Assembly: GCF_009827575.1 (NCBI RefSeq)
Contig: NZ_WTYR01000001.1
Coordinates: 806,001-870,000, forward strand
DNA: 64,000 nt
Source of the DNA: Alteriqipengyuania halimionae
Lineage (GTDB): Bacteria; Pseudomonadota; Alphaproteobacteria; Sphingomonadales; Sphingomonadaceae
Direction of reading: 5' to 3'
Both the position numbers and the translations under genes were made by a program. Under the pieces are notes generated by a model that was not told the DNA's origin, made no database searches, and worked only from the letters and a program-made list of their open reading frames with translations. Positions 56,368 through 64,000 of this stretch are shown here, in pieces; the first letter of the stretch is position 1, and every line of letters begins with the position of its first letter.

Positions 56368-58065
56368 TCAATTTCCTTGTTCTTGGTCGTGCCGGACGGG
56401 TGGGATGGTGGTGGCGCCGTAAGCGGCGGAGGAAACGAGGCGGGCGTATTTGTCGAAGGCACCGCCCATCGATTTGCGGGGAGGTGGGGAGAAGTTTTCG
56501 CGCCGCGCGTCCCAGTCGATCGCGACGTCGATGCGGCGGGTGGTGGTGTCGATCGTCACCTCGTCGCCGTTCTCGACCAGCGCGATTGGTCCGCCGACCG
56601 CCGCTTCGGGCGAGACGTGGCCGATCACGAAGCCATGGCTCGCGCCCGAGAAACGCCCATCGGTGATCAGCGCGACCTGGCCGGCCAGGCCCTGGCCCGC
56701 GATCGCTGCGGTCACCGCCAGCATTTCGCGCATGCCGGGGCCGCCCTTGGGCCCCTCATTGCGGATGATGACGACATCGCCGGCCTTGATCTCCCGCGCG
56801 GAGACGGCGGCGAAACACGCTTCCTCGCCTTCGAACACGCGGGCCGGGCCGGTGAAGCTCTTGGTGCCGTAGCCGGCGGTCTTGAGCACCCCGCCTTCGG
56901 GCGCCAGATCGCCATAGAGGATCGATAGGCCGCCGGTACGTTTGACCGGATCGGCAGGCGATTTGACGACTTCCTGACCCGCCGACTCCTGCGCATCGCC
57001 CAGCTCTTCATGGAGCGAACGCATGGTGCAGGTGGGGATATCGGCGATCATCCCCGCCTCGGCCAGGCGCTGGCCGAACAGGCGGATGCCGCCGGCGGCA
57101 AACAGGTCGCGGGCGAGGAAACGCCCACCAGGCTTCAGATCGGTGATCACCGGAACCTCGCGCGACAATTCATCGAAGGTTTCGATCGGGAAGGCGATGC
57201 CGGCCTCGGCCGCGATGGCGGGCAGGTGAAGCACCGCATTGGTCGATCCGCCGCTGGCAACGACCGCGGTCGCGGCATTGCGCAGCGATTCCCTGGTCAC
57301 GAAGCTTCGCGCCGAGATCCCTTCCTGCGCGAGCTTCGCGGCGAGGCGACCGCAGCGGCGTGCCTCATCGGGCTTGTGATCGTCGACGGCGGGCGGATCG
57401 GCGGCGCCCATCGGCGCAATGCCCATCATGGTCAGCGCCATGGCCATGGTGTTCGCGGTGAACTGGCCGCCGCACGCGCCCGCGCCGGGGCAGGCGTGCC
57501 GCTCGACCGCGTCGAGCTCGGCATCGTCGATATCGCCCTTGGCATGGGCGCCGACCGCTTCGAACACATCCTGGATGGACAGGTCCTTGCCGTTGAGGCA
57601 GCCGGGCAGGATCGTCCCGCCGTAGAAAACGAGCCCCGGGATGTCGAGCCGGGCGAGGGCCATGGCGGCGGCAGGAATGGTCTTGTCGCAACCGACCATG
57701 ATGATGGCCGCGTCCAGCGAATGGCCGCGCACGGCGAGTTCGATGGAGTCGGCAATCACCTCGCGGCTGATCAGCGAGGCGCGCATGCCTTCGCCGCCCA
57801 TGGTGATTCCGTCGGACACGACGATGGTGTTGAAATCGACCGGCGTCGCACCGCCTTCGCGCAGCCCTTCGCGGACCGGCTCGGCCAGGTCGGCGAGATG
57901 CATGTTGCACGGCGTCACCGTCGACCAGGTATTGACCACGGCCACCATCGGCCGCGCCATCGCCTCGTCGTCGTAACCGGCCGCGCGCAGCATCGCGCGG
58001 GCGGGGGCCTTGGCCGGTCCCTTGGTGATCGCGTCTGAAATCTTGGGCTTGATATCGGTCATCAT
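56368..58065 (-). CDS. ilvD: Dihydroxy-acid dehydratase
   Basis: The 565-residue Fe-S dehydratase makes the 2-oxo acids of valine and isoleucine. Cluster cysteines lie in [27 protein letters not shown] and [18 protein letters not shown]. The C-terminal domain shows [26 protein letters not shown]. Two adjacent ATGs (58065, 58062) follow AGGGACGAG. It is the first structural gene of the block and lies directly behind the attenuator, so control of this gene extends to all downstream genes. Confidence 0.97.
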   Translation of the reverse strand: MMTDIKPKISDAITKGPAKAPARAMLRAAGYDDEAMARPMVAVVNTWSTVTPCNMHLADLAEPVREGLREGGATPVDFNTIVVSDGITMGGEGMRASLISREVIADSIELAVRGHSLDAAIIMVGCDKTIPAAAMALARLDIPGLVFYGGTILPGCLNGKDLSIQDVFEAVGAHAKGDIDDAELDAVERHACPGAGACGGQFTANTMAMALTMMGIAPMGAADPPAVDDHKPDEARRCGRLAAKLAQEGISARSFVTRESLRNAATAVVASGGSTNAVLHLPAIAAEAGIAFPIETFDELSREVPVITDLKPGGRFLARDLFAAGGIRLFGQRLAEAGMIADIPTCTMRSLHEELGDAQESAGQEVVKSPADPVKRTGGLSILYGDLAPEGGVLKTAGYGTKSFTGPARVFEGEEACFAAVSAREIKAGDVVIIRNEGPKGGPGMREMLAVTAAIAGQGLAGQVALITDGRFSGASHGFVIGHVSPEAAVGGPIALVENGDEVTIDTTTRRIDVAIDWDARRENFSPPPRKSMGGAFDKYARLVSSAAYGATTIPPVRHDQEQGN

Positions 58066-58087
58066 TCGCTCGTCCCTGCGAACCCCA

Positions 58088-58122
58088 ACAAAAAACCCCG
58101 CTTCGTGGTCGGAAGCGGGGTT
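58088..58122 (-). terminator. Attenuator terminator in the ilv-leu leader
   Basis: On the minus strand AACCCCGCTTC pairs perfectly with GAAGCGGGGTT around a 7-base loop and is followed by a T-rich run. It lies between the leader peptide and ilvD, 22 bases before the ilvD start, where a simple end-of-gene terminator would make no sense. Confidence 0.9.
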
Positions 58123-58170
58123 GAAAGGGGTCCTGTTGGCGTTGTCAGCCTATGGGCACCTTTCCCCGCT
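58113..58170 (-). promoter_or_regulatory. Antiterminator pairing of the ilv-leu attenuator
   Basis: AGCGGGGAAAGG (58159-58170, the last codons of the leader peptide) can pair with CCTTTCAACCCCGCTT (58113-58128) as GCGGGG/CCCCGC plus AAAGG/CCTTT with a 3-base bulge. The second arm contains most of the 5' side of the terminator stem, so the two hairpins exclude each other. Confidence 0.75.
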
Positions 58171-58260
58171 AATAAGACGTACAAGAAATACGGGCAGGAG
58201 GACGCGCACGCCAAAAGCGCGATCGAACGTGTCGATGGCAAAGGCGTTGGACTGGGTCAC
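58150..58260 (-). CDS. ilv-leu operon leader peptide
   Basis: GTG 58260 opens a 36-codon frame ending in TAG 58150-58152. Residues 17-30 read GVRVLLPVFLVRLI: nine of the 13 codons 18-30 are Val, Leu or Ile, several of them codons rare in such a G+C-rich genome (GTA, CTT, ATT). GGAGA lies 10 bases before the GTG, and an in-frame stop occurs a little further upstream. The peptide would be made only to sense branched-chain aminoacyl-tRNA. Stalling at these codons would free the antiterminator and let transcription enter ilvD. The product is not expected to have another role. Confidence 0.85.
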   Translation of the reverse strand: MTQSNAFAIDTFDRAFGVRVLLPVFLVRLISGERCP

Positions 58261-58301
58261 TGGGCGGGTTTCTCCGGCTGATCCGTAATTCGATCACCGC
58301 G

Positions 58302-58329
58302 TTCATACAGGCCGAGTGTTGCAGTGCAA
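58302..58329 (-). promoter_or_regulatory. Candidate promoter of the ilv-leu block
   Basis: On the minus strand TTGCAC (58329-58324) and TATGAA (58307-58302) are separated by 16 bases. Transcription would begin near 58295, about 35 bases before the leader-peptide start and just before its ribosome site. Confidence 0.6.
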
Positions 58330-58330
58330 C
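58318..58330. promoter_or_regulatory. 13-bp palindrome over the -35 box (candidate operator)
   Basis: GTTGCA-G-TGCAAC is perfectly symmetric and covers the proposed -35 hexamer, a typical repressor position. The cognate regulator is unknown. Confidence 0.5.
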
Positions 58331-58636
58331 CTAAAATGTTACGCAAATTCTGATTCGCGCTTTTCGATTGTTTCAAGTGCAACCACATTCTTGAATGGAA
58401 TAAGGTAAATGCACGCAGAAGGGCCTGAAAGACGGCGATATAAATTCGCCCCCCGGCACCGTTCGTCCTACTGGCATTCCAGTCGACAAAAATCGGGATT
58501 TCGCTGTAGCAGCACCCGCTTGTTCCCTCTCGGCTATGCCGGGCTAGACGAACCCGAGAATGATCGGGCGGACTTGGCGACGCAATGCGACCATGAAATC
58601 CACTCACGGATCCAACGAATTAGATGACATTGAGAA
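58331..58636. other. Intergenic region upstream of the ilv-leu promoter, no gene seen
   Basis: This stretch is more A+T-rich than its surroundings. The frame on the minus strand across it (58257-58607) has unlike-protein composition and no ribosome site, and I do not call it. It separates the ilv-leu promoter from the broken acetyltransferase gene. No repeat or RNA gene was recognised. Confidence 0.5.
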
Positions 58637-59208
58637 ATGGGAAGCATCGCAACCGCAATGGCCAACACGATCGAAACGAACCGGCTCGTCCTCAGAAGGT
58701 TTCGCAAGGCAGACGCCGCCGATCTCTTCGCCTACCTCAAGGATCCGGTGGCGAGTTGCTTCCTATCTTTGAAGCTCGCGAATTTCGCAGCGGCGCAAGC
58801 CGAGGCCGAAAAGCGAGCTGAGAGCGATGAGTACCCGGCCGTCTGTCTGAAAAAGACGGGCCGCGTGATTGGCGACCAGTTCGCCATTCCCGAAAAGGAT
58901 ACGGTTTCGGTCGGGTGGAATTTCAACACCGATATCGGCGGGCAGGGCTATGCTTACGAGGCGGCACAGGCACTGTTCGACGACCTGTTCACGGTCAGGA
59001 ACGCGCGGCGCCTCTACGCCTATGTCGAGGACCACAATGTCGGTTCGCGACGGCTCTGTGCGAGCGGTTGGGAATGCGTCGCGAAGGGCTCTTCATGGAG
59101 TTTGTGTCGTTCAAGAACGACCCGGATGGAGAGCCGATCTACGAGAACACAGTGCAATACGCTATCCTGCGCAAAGAATGGCCGCCATCCTCTTTCGCCG
59201 CGGACTGA
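58637..59208 (+). pseudogene. GNAT family acetyltransferase, broken by a 2-base frameshift
   Basis: The first frame (from ATG 58637 or 58658) reads like a ribosomal-protein-alanine or RimJ-type GNAT enzyme: TNRLVLRRFRKADAADLFAYL, VGWNFNTDIGGQGYAYEAAQALFDDLF and ARRLYAYVEDHNVGSRRLC. It then turns into unrelated sequence. The expected continuation CERLGMRREGLFMEFVSFKNDPDGEPIYEN is found in another frame, ending at 59208. The junction is TGTG at 59057-59060, where one TG too many shifts the frame. Restoring the frame would give an approximately 190-residue intact enzyme. It could be a real recent mutation or a sequencing error. No neighbour suggests a substrate. Confidence 0.85.
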
Positions 59209-59335
59209 GTCGTCGGCACTGCGTTGGCGCGGCGGGCGATGCCCAGGCGCATCGGCGCGCAGGATTCCTGACCGATCTCCTTGGTCGAAGGATATCGGCG
59301 GAATTCTGCGGCGTGTTGTCGAAAACGACGAAAGT

Positions 59336-59412
59336 TGGTCGGGGAGAGAGGATTCGAACCTCCGGCCCCTGCCTCCCGAAGACAGTGCTCTACCAGGCTG
59401 AGCTACTCCCCG
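59336..59412 (-). tRNA. tRNA-Pro (anticodon CGG)
   Basis: On the minus strand 77 bases fold as a cloverleaf: acceptor CGGGGAG/CTCCCCG, discriminator A and encoded CCA (59336-59338), D arm TAGCTCAGCCTGGTAGAG, anticodon stem CTGTC/GGCAG with loop TTCGGGA (CGG), and T arm GGTTCGAATCC. Confidence 0.97.
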
Positions 59413-59511
59413 ACCGAGCGCGCCGCCGGAGCGGTGCGTCGAGGCAGGCGCGCCCTATAGGAGGCACTTGGCGGGGTGGCAAGCGCGCATTTTCCGCTTT
59501 ATTGCCCCGCC

Positions 59512-60480
59512 ATGGCCAGCACCTTTCTCCGTGACGATTCCCGCCCCGATCCAAACCACTGGGAATACCAGTATCTCGATCTGATGCGGCGCATCTGGGA
59601 GGAGGGCAGCGAACGACAGGATCGCACCGGCGTGGGCACGCGTTCGATCATGGGCGCCATCCTGCGATTCGACCTGGCCGATGGCGCGATGCCGCTGATC
59701 ACCACCAAGCGCGTCTACTGGAAGACGGCGACGCGCGAGATGCTGTGGTTCCTGACCGGCAGCACGAATATCCGCCCGCTCGTGCTGCAAGGCGTGAAGA
59801 TCTGGAACGAATGGCCGCATGCGCGCTACCTGCTGGAAACCGGCGACCGGATGTCGCTCGACGATTTCGTCGCGCGAATCATCGAGGACGATGCCTTTGC
59901 CGCACAATGGGGGGATCTGGGCCCGGTCTATGGTAAGCAATGGGTCGATTGGCCGACCTACGAACAGGCCGGGGAAGACGAGCAGGGCGCACTTTTTCGC
60001 AAGGGCGAAGGCATCAACCAGGTGGCCGAAGTGGTCCGCTCGCTGAGGGACAACCCCGGCAGCCGCCGCCATATCATCGAAGGGTGGAACGTCGCCCAGC
60101 TCGATTCGATGGCGCTTCCGCCATGCCACAAGACCTACCAATTCCATGTCGCGGGCGAGCGGCTCAACCTGGCGCTATACCAGCGCTCCTGCGATGTCGC
60201 ACTTGGCCTCCCGTTCAATCTCTGGGGTGCCGCAATCATGCTGCGGATGATGGCGCAGCAGACCGGGCACGAACCGGGCGAGCTGGTGTGGATGGGGGGC
60301 GATACCCACCTTTATCTGAACCATGCGCATCTGATCGAGGAACAGTTGTCGCGTCAGCCGGCGGGCACGCCCCGGCTCGAGTTGCGGCAGGCCGATTCGA
60401 TCTTCGATTACACGATCGACGATTTCAGCGTTACCGGCTACGATCCGCATCCGCCGATCAAGGCGCCCGTCGCGGTCTGA
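59512..60480 (+). CDS. thyA: Thymidylate synthase
   Basis: The 322-residue enzyme methylates dUMP with methylene-tetrahydrofolate. The catalytic Cys lies in DSMALPPCHKTYQFHV. The dUMP-binding RSCDVALGLPFN and the N-terminal RTGVGTRSIMGAILRFDLADGAMPLITTKRV are clear. At 322 residues it is longer than the 264-residue E. coli form. The extra length is an insertion in the region before the catalytic loop (about residues 90-165), a known variant class. ATG 59512 gives the right N-terminus. The upstream in-frame start at 59476 is less likely. Confidence 0.97.
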   Translation: MASTFLRDDSRPDPNHWEYQYLDLMRRIWEEGSERQDRTGVGTRSIMGAILRFDLADGAMPLITTKRVYWKTATREMLWFLTGSTNIRPLVLQGVKIWNEWPHARYLLETGDRMSLDDFVARIIEDDAFAAQWGDLGPVYGKQWVDWPTYEQAGEDEQGALFRKGEGINQVAEVVRSLRDNPGSRRHIIEGWNVAQLDSMALPPCHKTYQFHVAGERLNLALYQRSCDVALGLPFNLWGAAIMLRMMAQQTGHEPGELVWMGGDTHLYLNHAHLIEEQLSRQPAGTPRLELRQADSIFDYTIDDFSVTGYDPHPPIKAPVAV

Positions 60481-60518
60481 CCTCCTGAACAAACTGCATA
60501 AACTTCCCTTCACAAAGC

Positions 60519-60543
60519 GGGCGCAATAAAATAACACGCGCCC
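60519..60543. promoter_or_regulatory. Inverted repeat in the bkd promoter region
   Basis: GGGCGC (60519-60524) and GCGCCC (60538-60543) flank a 13-base A-rich core, AATAAAATAACAC, that could hold the -10 element of the bkd operon. Regulator unknown. Confidence 0.3.
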
Positions 60544-60548
60544 AAAAT

Positions 60549-60570
60549 CCGCGCCCATGCGTTGGCGCGG
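60549..60570 (+). promoter_or_regulatory. Hairpin directly abutting the bkd ribosome-binding site
   Basis: CCGCGCC (60549-60555) pairs perfectly with GGCGCGG (60564-60570) around an 8-base loop. The very next base begins the near-perfect AAGGAGGAGA site of the E1 alpha gene. It could modulate access to that site or stabilise the message. Confidence 0.45.
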
Positions 60571-60585
60571 AAGGAGGAGAGTTCC

Positions 60586-61890
60586 ATGGCCGGAAACGGC
60601 GATACCGATACGCGCGGCAATCTGCCCCCGCTGTCGCTCCATGTGCCCGAACCGAAATTCAGACCCGGCGACGAGGTCGATTTCTCGCATATCGGAGTGA
60701 CCGAACCCGGAGCGCAGCCGCGCCCCGACGAGAATTGCGAAGCGGGGGAGACCCATCCGCTGTGCAACGACCTGATTCGCGTCCTGGGTGACGACAACAA
60801 GGCGCACGGCCCCTGGGATCCCAAGCTCGATCCCGAGACGCTGCGCCGCATGCTGCAGACGATGGCGCTCACCCGTGCCTTCGATGAGCGCATGTTCCGC
60901 GGGCAGCGCCAGGGCAAGACCAGCTTTTACATGAAGTGCACCGGTGAAGAGGCGACCAGCATCTCCACCGCGATGGCGCTGGCGGACGACGACATGATCT
61001 TCCCGTCCTATCGCCAGCAGGGCGCGCTGATTTCGCGCGGCTATCCGCTGATCGAGATGATCAACCAGATCTATTCGAACGAGGGCGACAAGCTCAAGGG
61101 CCGCCAGCTGCCGATCATGTATTCGGCGCGCGATTATTCGTTCTACACGATCAGCGGCAACCTCGCGACGCAGGTGCCGCAGGCCGTCGGCTTCGGCATG
61201 GCTTCGGCGATCAAGGGCGACACCAAGATCGCCGCGACCTGGGTCGGAGACGGTTCGACGGCCGAGGGCGATTTTCACGCCGCCTGCACGTTCGCCAGCG
61301 TCTATCGGGCGCCGGTCGTAATCAACGTGGTCAACAACCAGTGGGCGATTTCGAGCTTCTCCGGCTTTGCCGGTGCCGAGAACGCGACCTTCGCCGCGCG
61401 CGCGATAGGGTACGGCATTGCCGGCCTGCGCGTCGACGGCAACGATCCGCTGGCCTGCTATGCGGCCGAGCGCTGGGCTGCCAATCGCGCCCGCTCCAAT
61501 GCGGGGCCGACGCTGATCGAGTTCTTCTCCTATCGCGCGGAAGGGCATTCGACCTCAGACGATCCCAGCGGCTATCGCAGCGCGCAGGAACGCGAGGAAT
61601 GGCCGCTCGGCGATCCCGTCATGCGACTGAAGAACCACCTCATCGCGCTCGGCGAGTGGGACGAGGACGGGCAGGCCAAGATGGACCTCGAAGCGGCCGA
61701 ACAGGTCAAGGCGGCGAACACCGAAGCGCAGAAGCTCGGCACGCTGGGCCATGGCATGCACCAGCCATTCGAAACCATGTTCGAAGACGTCTATGAGGAC
61801 GTGCCCTGGCACCTGGCCGAACAGCGCGAGCAATCGCTGCGCGAGAAGGAAATCAAGTTCGGCAAGAAAGACCCGGGAGAGGCGCAATGA
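60586..61890 (+). CDS. bkdA1: Branched-chain 2-oxoacid dehydrogenase E1 alpha subunit
   Basis: The 434-residue product is the alpha half of E1, which decarboxylates the 2-oxo acids of valine, leucine and isoleucine with thiamine diphosphate. TDP/Mg binding is in GDGSTAEGDFHAACTFASVYRAPVVINVVNNQWAIS. The RxxGHSTSDDPSGYRS region holds the phosphorylation-loop equivalent of the mitochondrial enzyme. The extended N-terminus and MFRGQRQGKTSFYMKCTGEEATSI segment favour BCKDH over pyruvate dehydrogenase. A perfect AAGGAGGAGA precedes ATG 60586. ATGA overlap with the beta gene. Confidence 0.93.
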   Translation: MAGNGDTDTRGNLPPLSLHVPEPKFRPGDEVDFSHIGVTEPGAQPRPDENCEAGETHPLCNDLIRVLGDDNKAHGPWDPKLDPETLRRMLQTMALTRAFDERMFRGQRQGKTSFYMKCTGEEATSISTAMALADDDMIFPSYRQQGALISRGYPLIEMINQIYSNEGDKLKGRQLPIMYSARDYSFYTISGNLATQVPQAVGFGMASAIKGDTKIAATWVGDGSTAEGDFHAACTFASVYRAPVVINVVNNQWAISSFSGFAGAENATFAARAIGYGIAGLRVDGNDPLACYAAERWAANRARSNAGPTLIEFFSYRAEGHSTSDDPSGYRSAQEREEWPLGDPVMRLKNHLIALGEWDEDGQAKMDLEAAEQVKAANTEAQKLGTLGHGMHQPFETMFEDVYEDVPWHLAEQREQSLREKEIKFGKKDPGEAQ

Positions 61891-62966
61891 CCACCGATAC
61901 AAGCGCTCCCGAAGCGAAACAGAAGAAAGCCAAGCCCGGCGAGGATGGCGAACGCCGCCTCAACATGATCGAGGCAATCAACGACGCGCTCGACACCATG
62001 CTCGGGCGTGATGACGATGTCGTGATCTTCGGCGAGGATGCCGGCTATTTCGGCGGTGTGTTCCGCTGCACTGCGGGCCTGCAGGAGAAATACGGCACGA
62101 GCCGGGTGTTCGATGCGCCGATCAGCGAATGCGGGATCATGGCGGTCGCTGTGGGGATGGGGGCCTATGGCCTGCGTCCGGTCCCCGAAATCCAGTTCGC
62201 CGACTATATCTATCCCGGTTACGACCAGATCGTGTCAGAAGCGGCGCGGCTGCGCTATCGCTCTGCCGGTGAGTTCATCGCGCCGATGACGATCCGTTCG
62301 CCCTATGGCGGCGGGATTTTCGGTGGGCAGACCCACAGCCAGAGCCCCGAGGCGCTGTTCACCCACATCTCGGGCATGAAGACCGTCGTTCCGTCGACGC
62401 CCTACGATGCCAAGGGCCTGCTGATCGCGGCGATCGAGGACAACGACCCGGTCGTATTTTTCGAGCCCAAGCGCATCTATAACGGCCCGTTTGAAGGCTA
62501 TTACGACAAGCCCGCGGCCGCATGGCGCTCGCATGACGCTTCGATCACGCCCGAAGGCTATTACCGGATCGAACTGGGCAAGGCGAACGTGGTGCGTGAA
62601 GGGCAGGCGCTGACCGTGCTGGCCTACGGAACCATGGTCCACGTCGCGAAAAAGGTGTGCGAAGAGAAGGGCGTCGATGCCGAAGTGATCGACCTGCGCA
62701 CGCTCGTGCCGGTGGATATCGAGACGATCGAAGCTTCGGTCGAGAAGACCGGGCGCTGTCTGATCGTCCACGAGGCGAGCCGCACGTCCGGCTTCGGCGC
62801 AGAGCTTTCCGCGCTGGTGCAGGAGCGCTGCTTCTACCACCTCGAAGCGCCGATCGAGCGCGTGACGGGCTTCGACACGCCCTATCCGCACAGCCTCGAA
62901 TGGGCGTATTTTCCCGGCCCCGTCCGCATCGGACAGGCCCTCGACCGCCTGATGGCGGATATTTGA
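61887..62966 (+). CDS. bkdA2: Branched-chain 2-oxoacid dehydrogenase E1 beta subunit
   Basis: The 359-residue partner completes the E1 heterotetramer. Conserved blocks are LNMIEAINDALDTML, IFGEDAGYFGGVFRCTAGLQEKYG, PISECGIMAVAVGMGAYGLRPVPEIQFADYIYPGYDQIVSEAARLRYRSAG and EVIDLRTLVPVDIETIEASVEKTGRCLIVHEA. The GGVFRCT motif is typical of the branched-chain branch. It overlaps the alpha gene by four bases. The E2 gene follows after 67 bases. Confidence 0.94.
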   Translation: MTTDTSAPEAKQKKAKPGEDGERRLNMIEAINDALDTMLGRDDDVVIFGEDAGYFGGVFRCTAGLQEKYGTSRVFDAPISECGIMAVAVGMGAYGLRPVPEIQFADYIYPGYDQIVSEAARLRYRSAGEFIAPMTIRSPYGGGIFGGQTHSQSPEALFTHISGMKTVVPSTPYDAKGLLIAAIEDNDPVVFFEPKRIYNGPFEGYYDKPAAAWRSHDASITPEGYYRIELGKANVVREGQALTVLAYGTMVHVAKKVCEEKGVDAEVIDLRTLVPVDIETIEASVEKTGRCLIVHEASRTSGFGAELSALVQERCFYHLEAPIERVTGFDTPYPHSLEWAYFPGPVRIGQALDRLMADI

Positions 62967-63033
62967 ACGTTTGATGTTCGCGCAGGCGGGTGGCCCGGCC
63001 CCCGCACCGGCGAACCGATGAAGGATCACCACG

Positions 63034-64000
63034 ATGGGTAAGTACACCTTCAACCTCCCCGATATCGGCGAAGGCATTGCCGAGGCCGAGATCGTCGATT
63101 GGCACGTGAAAGTCGGCGATACGGTCGACGAGGACGATCGCCTGGCCGACATGATGACCGACAAGGCCACGGTCGAAATGGAAAGTCCGGTCGCGGGCAA
63201 GATCGTCGAAGTCGCGGGCGAGGCCGGCGACACGATCGCGATCGGATCGATGCTGGTCGTAATCGAGACCGAAGGCGACGTGGAAGTCGAGCAAGAGGAA
63301 GTCGCCCCGGCACCCGCGCCCAAGGCAGAGGAAGTCGAGGAGCGGATCGAGGTCGAAACCTCGGACGCGTCCGACGCCGACGATGCGATCGCCGCCGATC
63401 CCGATCCGGCTCCCAGGCCCGAACCCACGCCCGCACCCGAGCCTGCCGAACCGGCCAAGGTGCTCGCCTCCCCCGCCGTGCGCGCCCGCGCAAAGGATCT
63501 CGGCGTGGATCTGGGCCAGGTGAAGCCTGCCGAGGACGGCCGCATCCGCCATGGCGATCTCGACGCGTTCCTGTCGTACAATGGCGGATATTCCGCCGGT
63601 AAGGCGCGCGCCGACGAGGAAAAGAAGGTCATCGGGATGCGCCGCCGCATCGCCGAAAACATGTCCGCCTCGAAGCGCAATATTCCGCACTTCACCTATG
63701 TCGAGGAAGTCGACGTCACCGCGATGGAAGAGCTGCGCGCGCAGCTCAACGCCAACAAGGGCGACAAGCCCAAGCTGACCATGCTCCCGCTGCTGATCAG
63801 CGCGATCTGCCAGACGATCCCCGACTTCCCGATGATCAACGCGCGTTATGACGACGAGGCCGGCGTGGTAACGCGCCACGGTTCGATCCATTTGGGCATG
63901 GCGACGCAGACCGATGCGGGACTGATGGTCCCTGTCATCAGGGACGCGCAGTCGAAGAACCTGTGGCAGCTCGCCAACGAAATTTTACGGCTTGCCGAAG
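63034..64000 (+). CDS. bkdB: Dihydrolipoamide acyltransferase E2 of the branched-chain complex (3' end outside window)
   Basis: The first 322 residues are visible and the gene runs off the window. A lipoyl domain at the N-terminus carries the lipoate-bearing Lys44 in MMTDKATVEMES. Then follow an acidic Pro/Ala/Glu linker (about 80-145), a peripheral-subunit-binding domain (LASPAVRARAKDLGVDLGQV...RIRHGDLDAFL, about 148-185), and the start of the catalytic core (IGMRRRIAENMSASKRNIPHFTYVEEVDVTAMEELR). The single lipoyl domain and TYVEEVDVT match the branched-chain E2 rather than the pyruvate or oxoglutarate types. Catalytic His/Asp lie beyond the window. Confidence 0.92.
   Translation, partial: MGKYTFNLPDIGEGIAEAEIVDWHVKVGDTVDEDDRLADMMTDKATVEMESPVAGKIVEVAGEAGDTIAIGSMLVVIETEGDVEVEQEEVAPAPAPKAEEVEERIEVETSDASDADDAIAADPDPAPRPEPTPAPEPAEPAKVLASPAVRARAKDLGVDLGQVKPAEDGRIRHGDLDAFLSYNGGYSAGKARADEEKKVIGMRRRIAENMSASKRNIPHFTYVEEVDVTAMEELRAQLNANKGDKPKLTMLPLLISAICQTIPDFPMINARYDDEAGVVTRHGSIHLGMATQTDAGLMVPVIRDAQSKNLWQLANEILRLAE

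Noticed and set aside
58257-58607. 116-codon minus-strand frame upstream of ilvD
   Set aside because: It overlaps the promoter and the start of the leader peptide, has no ribosome site, and its composition is not protein-like. The in-frame leader at 58150-58260 explains the region better.
58130-59450. Genomic island at tRNA-Pro
   Set aside because: The broken acetyltransferase lies next to the tRNA, but I see no integrase, no direct repeat of the tRNA end and no strong composition shift.

Overview
The window is a gene-dense, high-G+C piece of core chromosome from an alphaproteobacterium, most likely of the order Sphingomonadales (Erythrobacteraceae-like). The evidence is inferential. It includes the run divL-like kinase, tsaE, amgK, murU, addB, addA, trxA, the neighbours mfd, sdhE and recG, an aroK-aroB pair, several secreted proteins with sphingomonad-like AAQ signal-peptide ends, and many ATGA or GTGA stop/start overlaps. 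I see no insertion sequence, prophage, integrase-bounded island or CRISPR array.

Layout: 1-6156 carries a cut thioesterase, aroB/aroK (-), an unnamed small membrane protein with a large secreted protein, xerD and accA. 6287-8948 carries an M48 lipoprotein, two orphan Flp pilins (-), a NUDIX hydrolase and tRNA-Arg. 9096-16019 carries hemerythrin, phospholipase D, folE, a TPR-GGDEF diguanylate cyclase, a peroxiredoxin and ahcY. 16070-27395 is one run from a DivL-type kinase to the AddAB recombination nuclease and thioredoxin. 27427-35081 carries an inositol-phosphatase family enzyme, argJ, secA, tRNA-Asn, nadK and an EAL protein. 35086-47771 carries a secreted S9 peptidase, mfd, sdhE, recG, a tandem amidohydrolase pair, nhaA and a YdcH-type protein. 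47874-58330 is an OxyR-like regulator facing a complete branched-chain amino acid gene block. 58637-64000 carries a frameshifted acetyltransferase, tRNA-Pro, thyA and a branched-chain 2-oxoacid dehydrogenase operon cut by the window end.

The strongest non-obvious signal lies in front of the ilvD-ilvC-ilvB-ilvN-leuA-leuC-leuD-leuB block. A short reading frame at 58150-58260 (-) holds nine Val/Leu/Ile codons in a 13-codon stretch. It is followed by a terminator hairpin and a competing antiterminator pairing, which is the full set of parts for ribosome-mediated attenuation of all eight genes. A promoter with a 13-bp palindrome over its -35 box sits just upstream. The same window also encodes branched-chain keto-acid breakdown (bkd operon), so synthesis and degradation of these amino acids lie close together.

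Other points for a second look: a histidine-kinase-like protein with Tyr in place of the phospho-acceptor His; an amidohydrolase paralogue that has lost nearly all metal ligands and overlaps an intact copy; an OxyR-like regulator with the peroxidatic Cys replaced by His; a palindrome and structured leader ahead of ahcY; and an unassigned 48-residue membrane protein paired with a 575-residue secreted protein.
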